Below are positions 55,232-63,261 of a stretch of 64,000 nucleotides of DNA, piece after piece; the first letter of the stretch is position 1, and every line of letters begins with the position of its first letter. The stretch lies in the NCBI GenBank assembly GCA_041393395.1, contig JAWKKG010000004.1, positions 62,001 to 126,000 of the forward strand, read 5' to 3'. Source of the stretch: JAGQIB01 sp041393395 (GTDB taxonomy: Bacteria > ARS69). The position numbers and the translations under genes are program-made. The notes under the pieces are model-generated. The model had not been told where the DNA came from. It worked only from the letters and a program-made list of their open reading frames with translations, and made no database searches.

Positions 55232-57862
55232 ATGCCCTCCTTCCCCGTGGACTCGGGAACCTGGGCGGGAAAGACCCGCCTGTTTCGCGCCGATCAGATC
55301 GTCGTCCGGATCCGGACGAATCCGCAGGTCTCCGCTCTCGATCTCACGGCACGCAACGCAGATCTCTTCGCCGACGTGCTCGCCACGATTCCGGGCTCCC
55401 GTCTCAAGGGCTACGTGGGACCGTTCGGAGTGATCGCGCTCCCGAGCCAGACCACTGCGCTCGACGCCCTCGCGGCGCTCGCGGCTCGCACCGCGGTGGC
55501 GGCCGGGGTCGAGTTCGCCGAGCCCGACTTCCTGATGGTGGGGACGAGCGCGCCCGCTCCGCTCTGGCCGTACGACAAGTTTCTCCAGGCTCCCGTGGAC
55601 TACTACAGCTGGCAATGGGGAATGAAGGACATCGGCATGGCTCACGCCTGGGCCGTGCAGCAGGGGAACGACGGCGTGTTCATTGCGGTGATCGATTCCG
55701 GCATCGCCTCGCACCTCGACCTGGAAGGCTCGCGCCTCTGGTACGGCGGAGACTACCTCGACGAGTACGAGATCACCGGCATCTTCTCCACGACGGAGGG
55801 CGACAAGGTCGCGGACCTGAACGGACACGGCCTCGCGATGACCGGGATCGTCGGTGCGAAGCCTCAGCTCGTGCCGCCGGGCACGCCCGACCTGTCGGGG
55901 TGCTGCGGGATGAACTGGGCGTCGCCGATCGGGATCTGCCGCTCGCTCGACGACAGCAAGAACGGCACCGTGTCGAGCGTGTACGGCGGCGTGATGCAGT
56001 CGCTCCTCTGGGGAAAGGACGAAGGCATGCGCGTCGTCGCCAACCTGAGCGTCATCCTCAGCGAGTCCGGCGGGGATTCCTTGACGCTCGAGAGCCTGTG
56101 CGACGTCGTGAAGGCGGAAGGGGCGCTGCTGGTGTGCGGGACCGGTGATGTCTCGATCGGCGCACCGGCTTCCTACGCGAACGACCCCACGTATGCGGAG
56201 AACGTCGTGGCGGTCGGGTACACGCAGAATCTCACCGGAGTCGAGGAGCCGGCCACCGGCTCGCCGGAGGGACCGACCGTCGTGGCGCCGGGACGGGATC
56301 TGACGGTTCTGGACTTCTGGGACTCCTATGCGGTGGATGGTGGCTCGTCCCTCGCGACCGCCCACGTCACGGGGTTCGCCTCGCTCCTCTGGAGTCACGA
56401 CAGCACGCTCACTCCGTCGGCGATCGTGGCAGCGATGCGCGACACGGCGTATCTGCCGCCGTCCGCGTCGGCCCACTGGGGCGATGGCCGCATTCAGGTG
56501 GACGCGGGGCTGGACGCCGTCACGCCGCGCGCCGTCCTGAGTCTCGTGATCGACGAGTCCGGCAGCATGAGCGCCGCGGCCGGGCCCTCCGGCGTCACGC
56601 GGATGGACGTCGTGAAGAAGGCGATCGAGATCCTGCTGACGGTCCTGAACGGGCACGACATCGTGGGGATGGTGGCGTTCTCTTCTCACGCCGAGCGGCG
56701 ACTCGACCCGATCGAACTGGACCCGGCGGACTTGACGGCCTCGACGTCGCTCGTGCGGTCCGAGCTCGCTGCGCTGGCTCCGAGCGGCACCACGTCGATC
56801 GGCGCGGGCGTGCTCGCGGGTGCCGCGCAGCTCGGGACGATCGCGGACGGCGACGTTTTCGGACAGCCCCGGCGCGCGATCCTGCTCCTCACGGATGGGC
56901 GCGAGAACGAGCCGCCGTACGTGAATCCGCCGCCGGGGGAGGAAGCGATCGACGTTCCCGGCCTGGGAGTCTCCGTGTTCGCGATCGGGGCCGGCAGCCC
57001 CGATGCCGTCGACGTGACCGCGCTCGACGTGCTCGCGGTCGAGTCGGGGGGCGCCGCATTGCTCACGGGCGACTGGGCCGACGATACGGAGTCCACGATC
57101 GCGAAATTCCTGATCCAGCATCTCGTGGATGTTCTGGACGAGACCGTGATCCTCGATCCCGCCGGCACTCTCGGCCGCGGCGAGACAAAGGAGTTCGAGT
57201 TCCCGGTGACCGATCTCGAGATGCGGGTCGACGTCATCGCATTCCTGCCCGACGGCCGCGACGTGGAGCTCCAGGTCATCGCGCCGGACGGCACGCGCAT
57301 CACGCCGAGTGCCCTTCCGTACGGCGTGGCCTACGACGAAGGAGTCGGGGCGCGGATCTACCGGATCACGGTACCGTGTGTCTCGGCCAAGGGGGCGTCG
57401 CTCGGTCGCGGGGCTTGGCGCGCACGGCTCGTTTCCTCGGACCGATCGGCCACGCGCTACACCGTGCTGGTCAAGGCGCGCTCCCGCGTGCGGCTGGACG
57501 CGACCGTCGACGTGAGCGGACGCCCGCGCCCCGGGGCCGTAGGACTCGTTCGAGCGAGGCTGATCCGCGCGGGGCTCCCTCGGTGGGCGTCGTGGTCCGT
57601 GCGCGAGGCGCGCGTGGAATGGTCCGGCCCGGACGGCACGAAGCGGCTTCCGCTGAAGCCGGAGGGGAAGGAGCTGGTGGCCGAGGTCGAGATGCCGGAC
57701 TCGGGAACGTATCGCGGCCGGATTGTGATCGAGGGGGTCGTTCGCGGGAGCGCCTTCCGCCGGGAGAAGCTCGTATCGGCCGCCGCGTGGTCCCCGAGTC
57801 GGGCGGTGGACGAGGACGGGAACGTTCGGGGAACCCGCCCTCGCCACGAGAAGCAATCCTAG
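55232..57862 (+). CDS. Subtilase-like domain fused to von Willebrand A domain, no signal peptide
   Basis: 876 residues from ATG at 55232, with GGAGG upstream. Subtilase part (about 130-440): Asp in 'FIAVIDSGIASHLDLEG', His in 'LNGHGLAMTGIVGA' (GHGTxVAG is usual), Ser in 'DGGSSLATAHVTGFASLL'. The oxyanion Asn region, usually 'AAGN', reads 'VCGTGDVS'. Then a vWA domain (about 445-640) with MIDAS 'LVIDESGSMSAA' and 'LLLTDGREN', and beta-rich C-terminal domains. No signal peptide and no FlgD tail, unlike its divergent neighbour. Possibly a cytoplasmic or differently exported, partly degenerate protease with a metal-dependent adhesion module. Confidence 0.8.
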   Translation: MPSFPVDSGTWAGKTRLFRADQIVVRIRTNPQVSALDLTARNADLFADVLATIPGSRLKGYVGPFGVIALPSQTTALDALAALAARTAVAAGVEFAEPDFLMVGTSAPAPLWPYDKFLQAPVDYYSWQWGMKDIGMAHAWAVQQGNDGVFIAVIDSGIASHLDLEGSRLWYGGDYLDEYEITGIFSTTEGDKVADLNGHGLAMTGIVGAKPQLVPPGTPDLSGCCGMNWASPIGICRSLDDSKNGTVSSVYGGVMQSLLWGKDEGMRVVANLSVILSESGGDSLTLESLCDVVKAEGALLVCGTGDVSIGAPASYANDPTYAENVVAVGYTQNLTGVEEPATGSPEGPTVVAPGRDLTVLDFWDSYAVDGGSSLATAHVTGFASLLWSHDSTLTPSAIVAAMRDTAYLPPSASAHWGDGRIQVDAGLDAVTPRAVLSLVIDESGSMSAAAGPSGVTRMDVVKKAIEILLTVLNGHDIVGMVAFSSHAERRLDPIELDPADLTASTSLVRSELAALAPSGTTSIGAGVLAGAAQLGTIADGDVFGQPRRAILLLTDGRENEPPYVNPPPGEEAIDVPGLGVSVFAIGAGSPDAVDVTALDVLAVESGGAALLTGDWADDTESTIAKFLIQHLVDVLDETVILDPAGTLGRGETKEFEFPVTDLEMRVDVIAFLPDGRDVELQVIAPDGTRITPSALPYGVAYDEGVGARIYRITVPCVSAKGASLGRGAWRARLVSSDRSATRYTVLVKARSRVRLDATVDVSGRPRPGAVGLVRARLIRAGLPRWASWSVREARVEWSGPDGTKRLPLKPEGKELVAEVEMPDSGTYRGRIVIEGVVRGSAFRREKLVSAAAWSPSRAVDEDGNVRGTRPRHEKQS

Positions 57863-58266
57863 GGCGGATCGCCCACCACGATCTGGGGACCGGAAACGCC
57901 CCCTTCGTAGCAGTCCGTCCAGAGGTACCCGAGTCTCTTGTCCGCGGATGACAGCACGCGCAGCGGGAGCCGCGAGTGCGGCGCGAGTACCACGCTCGAT
58001 GTATCCGCGTGCACGCCCGTGTCCTCGAACACGTCCTTCGTGAAGTAGAGCGTGACCGACTCCGCGAGCGTGTTGGAGATCGCGACCTCGTCACCCGGCA
58101 TCACGAAGACCTCCTCGACCTCCTTGCTCCGGTCGAGATCGAAGAGGCCGCACTTCGCGGTCGCCGTGTTGGCGATGTAGAGATCCACCCGGGGGGGTGA
58201 CGTACACCCGGCGCCCAGCAGGATCGCGATCGCCACTCCACCGCCGATTCCGATGGTTCGGGGCAA
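57859..58266 (-). CDS. Small lipoprotein A, unknown function
   Basis: 135 residues. The start is TTG at 58266, directly after GAGGAGGA, giving the signal 'MPRTIGIGGGVAIAILLGAGC' with lipobox 'LGAGC' and Cys about residue 21. The body is one beta-rich domain ('VDLYIANTATAKCGLFDLDR', 'VFVMPGDEVAISNTLAESVT') with 'SGPQIVVGDPP' at the end. It shares this plan with the gene at 58384. Its stop codon overlaps that of the convergent subtilase-vWA gene in the sequence CTAG (57859-57862). No family is recognised. Confidence 0.7.
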   Translation of the reverse strand: MPRTIGIGGGVAIAILLGAGCTSPPRVDLYIANTATAKCGLFDLDRSKEVEEVFVMPGDEVAISNTLAESVTLYFTKDVFEDTGVHADTSSVVLAPHSRLPLRVLSSADKRLGYLWTDCYEGGVSGPQIVVGDPP

Positions 58267-58383
58267 TGAGTCCTCCTCGTTGGGGACCCTCGGATCGTAG
58301 TGCAAGTTGCGGGTCGGGCGGAGGGAAATCTCGGTGAAACGAACCGGGCTCTGAAGGGCGAGAGCCGTTCGGGCAGGCGCCCC

Positions 58384-58806
58384 CTAGGGCGGATCGCCGA
58401 CCACGATGTTCGGACCGGAGGGGTCGTCGAACTTGCTGCCGCAGCTGACCTCGAGCTCGTACTCGCCCTTCGTTTCTCCCACCACGAAGGAGATCCGGGA
58501 GCGTTCCTTGATGTTGAGCACCGTTCCCCTCGGATGTTCCTGCGCCAGGAGGCTGGGGACGCGGACCATCACTGCTTTCTTGGTCGTGTTCGTCACGGAG
58601 ATGGTGTCGCCGGGCAGGATGACGACCGGTCGGGCGTCGCTCAAGATCTCCGCCGAGCGATCGAGATCACCGATCTTGCACTGATCGTAGACGTAGAGAT
58701 TGACCTGCGTTAGCGACGTGGCGACTCCTGCCCTCATGCTGCAACCTGACGCCAGCGCCAAGAGAAACGCACAAGCGCAAGTCGCGAGGGGGATACTCCG
58801 GCGCAC
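58384..58806 (-). CDS. Small lipoprotein B, paralogue of A
   Basis: 140 residues, GTG start at 58806 with GGAGG upstream. Signal 'MRRSIPLATCACAFLLALAS' then lipobox Cys in 'ALASGCSMRAG'. Body: 'VNLYVYDQCKIGDLDRSAEI', 'VVILPGDTISVTNTTKKAVM', end 'SGPNIVVGDPP'. Shared with lipoprotein A: the 'xCxxxDLDRSxE' block, the 'PGDxxxxxNT' block, and the last nine residues. The DNA over the last 40 bp is nearly identical in both, indicating recent duplication. Function unknown. Confidence 0.7.
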   Translation of the reverse strand: MRRSIPLATCACAFLLALASGCSMRAGVATSLTQVNLYVYDQCKIGDLDRSAEILSDARPVVILPGDTISVTNTTKKAVMVRVPSLLAQEHPRGTVLNIKERSRISFVVGETKGEYELEVSCGSKFDDPSGPNIVVGDPP

Positions 58807-58922
58807 GGCAATCCTCCGGACAGGGAAACGGAGACGAAGCGCATGTTACTCGGGGATCTGGCTCGCCGCAACCAAACGATCGACTCCGCAAGACGATCGC
58901 GAATTCCGAGTCGGAATCGAGC

Positions 58923-61502
58923 TCAGTGCCCCGCATCCTCGGAGCCACCGACGAAGTCGGCAAATCGCGCATCGGTCCGGAGGTCCGCCAGCTCGGGTGT
59001 GCCCTCGAGTACCCAGAGGGGTACTCCGAGTCGCAATGCGCGGAACAGTTCCTGCAGCGCGTTCTCGCGTTCGCCGAGCATTTCCCAGGCGCATCCCAAT
59101 CGGTAGCGTCTGTTCCCGTCGTCGCCGGCGCGACGGCTCACCTCGGGCAGCAGGGCGAGAGCGGCCGTGGAGTCGCCGAGCATGGCCTGGAAGTCGACGA
59201 GGTTCACGAGTCCCTCGACGTCGCTCGGATCTTCTGCGGTTCGAGCTTTCACCAGTCGGATCGCGCGCCGGAGAAGGGAGTCGCAGGCGGCGTGCTGGCC
59301 GGGGATCCAGTGCAGCGACTTGGCGAGATTGCCCCACGTGTTGGGGTTCGTGGAGTCGGCATAGGCGAGGGCGATCTCGTAGTAGCGCGCCGAGTTCTCG
59401 AAGTCGCCTTCGTAGTAGTACATGGCGCCGACATTGCTGCAGGCATCGTAGGACGGGACGAGTCGAAACGATCGCTCGAAGAAGCTGCGAGCTTCCGCCC
59501 AGTGTCCGGCCGCGTAGTGGATCGCCCCCAGAGCATTCAAAGAGAAGTTGTCGCGCGGTGCGAGCGCGAGCGAGCGCTCGAACTCCGGGGCCGCCGAGTC
59601 CGGGAGGCCGGAGCGATAGAAGTGCGCCGCGAGGTCCCGATGGTTCGCGAAGTAGTCGGGCTCTCGCGCGATGACCGTTCGAAGCACTGCGGTCCCCTCA
59701 TCGAAGCGGCTGGACTTGCGCAGCGCACGCGCGATCTCGCGGGCGGCGTAGGAACGGCCGGGATCGAGCGCGAGAGCGGCGCGGTAGCTGGCGACCGCGC
59801 TGTCGGGGGCGCCGAGCCGCTCGTAGGCGTCGCCGAGCCACTCGAGATGGGTGGGACCGGCGCTGCCTTCGTCGCGGAGGCTACGAAGGGTCTCCAGTGA
59901 ATGGACGAGCGCGGCGGAGTCGCCCGTCGCGTCGAAGAGGCGCAGCCAGGCGAGGCCGAGTCTTCCTCGCGCGGGGGTGAAGTCCGGCGCCTGCTCCGTG
60001 GCAAGGCGGAGCTCGCGAACGGCGCCCGCCGGATCGGCCGGAAGCGATCCCACACCGCGGAGGTACGCCGCGGCGGCGGCACCCGCCGGAAGGATCTCCG
60101 GAATCGAGGCTTGACCGGCGGCCGGGATCGTCTGGGCGAGGAAGGCCGGGATCTCGGCCCGCAGCTTCGACGGATCCTCCGGGGAGAAGTCGATCGTCGT
60201 CACCCGCGGACGCTCCCGGCCGCCGGGGAAGAAGCCGGCGAGCGAGAGGCGGAGGCCGTCGCCGAACGTCTGGAGGTTTCCGGAGACGACCCGGTTCACG
60301 CCGAGCGCCTCCTGCGCTTCGGCCGGACCGGCCGGATCGGCGTACTCCACGTGCCGCAGCGGCGCGACCCACATCGACGTGACCTGCCTCGCGCAATCTT
60401 CCAGCGCTTCGGTGAGCACGGTGGTGAGTCCCGCGGCGAGTGAGCTCCACTGGGAATCGGTGCGATCGGTGATCGGCAGCACGGCCGCTCGCACGTCGGT
60501 GACGAAGCCGGGCGAGTCGTCGTGCGGCGCGCGCCACCAGAGGAGGGCGACGAGGACCGCGAGCGCGACTCCGGCGCCGATCCAGCGGCCGCGGCGTCCG
60601 CCCGGGATCGGCGACGTGTCCGCCGGCGGGGAGGCGCCGCCCGGATGCTCGGCCGCGGGAATCGAGGCCGGAGAGTGCCGCGACGAATCCCAGCCCTGCG
60701 TGCGAATCAGGGTCTCGAGCTCGTGCGTGAGCTCGGCCGCATCGGCGAATCGCTCGTCGCCGCGCTTGCGCAGGCAACGTTCCACGAGCGAGCGCCCGGC
60801 ACCCACGGTCTCGGGCAGCGGGGCCGGGGTGCTGCGCTCGATCGCGTAGAGCAGCGCACCGACGGAGTCGCCCTGGAACGGGCGTTCGCCCGCGAGCATC
60901 TCGTGCAGCGCGACCCCGAGCGACCACACGTCCGTGCGCGCGTCCGTCTCGTGGGAGCGCGCCTGCTCGGGCGACATGTACGCGGCGGTCCCGATCAGGC
61001 CGCCGCTCGTGGTGAAGTGCGTCGAGCCGGCGAGGCGAGCGAGCCCGAAGTCCACGATCTTCAGGTAGCCGTCCTCGGTGAAGACGAGGTTCTCCGGCTT
61101 GATGTCGCGGTGGAAGATGCCCTGGGCGTGCGCGTGCGCGAGGCCCCGCGCGGCCGCGAGCGCGATCGGGAACGCCTGGTCCGGGGAGAGGGGGCCGGCG
61201 CGCATCCGATCGCGGAGCGTACCCCCGCGGTAGTACGCCATCACGAGGAACAGGCTGCCGTCTTGGCGCTCGCCGATCTCGTGGATCTCGCACAGGTGCG
61301 GATGCTGGAGCGCGGCGACCGCCTTCGCCTCGCGGAGGAAGCGAGTGCGGTGCTCCCGTTCGGCCACGACGTCGGGCCGGAGCACCTTGATCGCGACCTC
61401 CCGCCCGTCGAGGGAGAGGTCCTCGGCGAGGTACACGACTCCCATGCCGCCCCCGCCCAGGCGTCGCACGATGCGGTAATGGGAAACCGTCTCGCCGATC
61501 AC
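58923..61502 (-). CDS. Membrane Ser/Thr protein kinase with TolB-like and TPR domains
   Basis: 859 residues; GTG start at 61502 (GAGGGA upstream). Kinase domain about 9-270: glycine loop 'GGGGMGVVY', Lys39, 'HRDIKPEN' (131-138), 'DFG' (151-153), 'AYMSPEQA'. One membrane helix 'WIGAGVALAVLVALLWW' (307-323). The extracytoplasmic half starts with a TolB/FlgO-like alpha/beta domain ('AAVLPITDRTDSQWSSLAAG', 'RVVSGNLQTFGDGLRLSLAG') and then some ten TPRs (about 490-840). Architecture common in Acidobacteria/FCB-type signalling kinases. No stimulus can be named; it is monocistronic between lipoproteins and tRNA-Lys. Confidence 0.9.
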   Translation of the reverse strand: MIGETVSHYRIVRRLGGGGMGVVYLAEDLSLDGREVAIKVLRPDVVAEREHRTRFLREAKAVAALQHPHLCEIHEIGERQDGSLFLVMAYYRGGTLRDRMRAGPLSPDQAFPIALAAARGLAHAHAQGIFHRDIKPENLVFTEDGYLKIVDFGLARLAGSTHFTTSGGLIGTAAYMSPEQARSHETDARTDVWSLGVALHEMLAGERPFQGDSVGALLYAIERSTPAPLPETVGAGRSLVERCLRKRGDERFADAAELTHELETLIRTQGWDSSRHSPASIPAAEHPGGASPPADTSPIPGGRRGRWIGAGVALAVLVALLWWRAPHDDSPGFVTDVRAAVLPITDRTDSQWSSLAAGLTTVLTEALEDCARQVTSMWVAPLRHVEYADPAGPAEAQEALGVNRVVSGNLQTFGDGLRLSLAGFFPGGRERPRVTTIDFSPEDPSKLRAEIPAFLAQTIPAAGQASIPEILPAGAAAAAYLRGVGSLPADPAGAVRELRLATEQAPDFTPARGRLGLAWLRLFDATGDSAALVHSLETLRSLRDEGSAGPTHLEWLGDAYERLGAPDSAVASYRAALALDPGRSYAAREIARALRKSSRFDEGTAVLRTVIAREPDYFANHRDLAAHFYRSGLPDSAAPEFERSLALAPRDNFSLNALGAIHYAAGHWAEARSFFERSFRLVPSYDACSNVGAMYYYEGDFENSARYYEIALAYADSTNPNTWGNLAKSLHWIPGQHAACDSLLRRAIRLVKARTAEDPSDVEGLVNLVDFQAMLGDSTAALALLPEVSRRAGDDGNRRYRLGCAWEMLGERENALQELFRALRLGVPLWVLEGTPELADLRTDARFADFVGGSEDAGH

Positions 61503-61775
61503 GTCGCGTCCCTCGCGGGAATCTCCGAGGCGGGGTCCCCGGAAGCTCCCGGGGCACTCTACCCTCTGGGGAGAGATCGTGTCGTTCGAGATCGCGGCGG
61601 GCCGGAGGGGCCGGGCGGCGCGGGCTTGCGGGGCGGGACGGGATCCCGCAGAATACCCGCGACGGTCTGGTTCGACGGCGGCCGGCGGACGCGACGGCCG
61701 CGTCGGGTTTCGCCGTGTCCCCGAATCGCTGCGCCGTTCGCACGACCCGCTGCCGGACGCCGGGCAGTCACGGAT

Positions 61776-61851
61776 GGGCCGTTAGCTCAGTCGGTAGAGC
61801 ATCTGACTTTTAATCAGAGGGTCGCTGGTTCGATCCCAGCACGGCTCACCA
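61776..61851 (+). tRNA. tRNA-Lys (anticodon UUU)
   Basis: 76 nt including encoded CCA (61849-61851). Acceptor GGGCCGT/ACGGCTC, D-arm TAGCTCAGTCGGTAGAGCA, anticodon stem TCTGA/TCAGA with loop CTTTTAA, T-arm GCTGGTTCGATCCCAGC. Discriminator A at 61848. Confidence 0.98.
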
Positions 61852-61930
61852 TTCCCGCATCGCCCGCATGTGGCGAGCTCCAGCCGACGAATCGTGGCCC
61901 GTGCGCGGACGAGTCCCAGCACCGCCATGA

Positions 61931-63046
61931 TCAAGGTGAAGCGTCCTCGTCCGCCAGTCGGTAGCTCGTGCTGCGTCCGCCGCCGGGGTTCTTGCGCAGG
62001 ATGTCGCGTTCGAGGAGTTCCTGGATGTCGCGAAGGGCCGTGTCGCCCGAGCACTTCGCGAGCTTGGCGTACTTCGACGTGGTCAGGTGCCCCTGGAAGT
62101 CATCGAGCATCCTGTTGATGATGCTTCGCTGCCGGTCATTGACGGGCTTCGGGTGGATCCGCTGCCACAGCACGGCCTTGCGGATGATGGAGGCAAGCGC
62201 GACATCCGCATCGACGATCGTGCGGTCAAGACAGTTCAGGAACCACGCGAGCCAGGCGGTGATGTCGAGACCGCCGCGCTGGGCAGTTTCGAGCTGCGCG
62301 TAGTACTCCTTGCGCAGTGCCTCGATCCCGGAAGACATGCTGTAGAAGCGCTCCTCCGTTCCGTCTGCCTGTGATAGCGCCATGTCGGCGATCGCGCGCG
62401 CGGTTCGTCCGTTGCCGTCGTCCAGTGGGTGAATCGTCACGAACCAGAAGTGCGCGATACCGGCCTTGAGTACAGGGTCGATTCCCGGCGTTGATTCGAA
62501 CCAACCGAGGAACCGATCCATCTCACGGGAGACTCGCCCCGCGGCGGGCGCTTGAAAGTGCACCCGCTCCTTGCCGATGGGACCCGAAACGACCTGCATC
62601 GGTCCGTCTTCGTCCGTTCGCCAGGCGCCCACGGTGATCGGCCTCATCCCGCTGCGGCCGGTCGGAAAGAGCGCGGCGTGCCATGCGAAGATCCGGTCCG
62701 GGGTGAGCGGCTCGTCGAATCGGCGTGTCGCGTCGAGCACCATCTCGACGACCCCTTCGACCTCCCTCCCCGGTGTGGGAAGCCCGGCGACGTCGAGGCC
62801 GAGCTTCCGAGCGATGGATGAGCGAACCTCTTCGCGGTCGAGATGCTCGCCTTCGATCGCCGAAGACTTGACGACTTCCTCGGTCATGGTCGCAAGGCTG
62901 GCCTCCGAGCGGAGGTCGAACCCGAGGGCCTGCATGCGCCCCAGGTGTCTCCCTTGCTTGTGTCGCACCGCGGCCAGGGCGGCAGCCAGGGCCCCGCTGT
63001 CCCATGAGAGATCGGGCCACCGGGGTAGTTCATGGATGTAGGTCAT
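61931..63046 (-). CDS. Fic/DOC-family protein adenylyltransferase with C-terminal winged helix
   Basis: 371 residues from ATG at 63046, ten bases after AAGGAG. N-terminal DUF4172-like helices ('YIHELPRWPDLSWD') contain the class II inhibitory helix Ser61-xxx-Glu65-Gly66 in 'KSSAIEGEHL', which blocks ATP in cis. The Fic core motif is 'HPLDDGNGRTAR' (His206), where HPFxDGNGR is canonical (Leu for Phe). A C-terminal winged helix ('LTTSKYAKLAKCSGDTALRD', about 325-345) suggests DNA binding. It transfers AMP to a target hydroxyl. An inverted repeat covers its own start site. Base composition is less G+C-rich than its neighbours. Confidence 0.9.
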   Translation of the reverse strand: MTYIHELPRWPDLSWDSGALAAALAAVRHKQGRHLGRMQALGFDLRSEASLATMTEEVVKSSAIEGEHLDREEVRSSIARKLGLDVAGLPTPGREVEGVVEMVLDATRRFDEPLTPDRIFAWHAALFPTGRSGMRPITVGAWRTDEDGPMQVVSGPIGKERVHFQAPAAGRVSREMDRFLGWFESTPGIDPVLKAGIAHFWFVTIHPLDDGNGRTARAIADMALSQADGTEERFYSMSSGIEALRKEYYAQLETAQRGGLDITAWLAWFLNCLDRTIVDADVALASIIRKAVLWQRIHPKPVNDRQRSIINRMLDDFQGHLTTSKYAKLAKCSGDTALRDIQELLERDILRKNPGGGRSTSYRLADEDASP

Positions 63047-63073
63047 ATTCACTGCACTCCTTGCGGTGAATAT
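63045..63073 (-). promoter_or_regulatory. Candidate Fic operator overlapping the fic start codon
   Basis: ATATTCACTGC (63045-63055), 7 bases, GCGGTGAATAT (63063-63073): 10 of 11 positions pair. The left arm contains the ATG region and the loop contains the ribosome-binding site. A further TGCGGTGAATA copy lies at 63115-63125 and a CCGCAtcatgTGCGG repeat at 63105-63119. Suits binding by the winged helix of the Fic protein itself. Confidence 0.5.
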
Positions 63074-63261
63074 AGGGCCCACCTCCAGCATCGGCAACCA
63101 AACGCCGCATCATGTGCGGTGAATAGACCGCTCAATCACCGCATCGTCTGCGGCTGAGGGCTGCCACAATCGCCGCCTGCGGATCTAAGTCCTTGTCTGG
63201 AAATCAAATACGAGCGAAATGGCAGAAACCGCGCGATCGGGGCTCTCTGCCCGCCCCCCCC

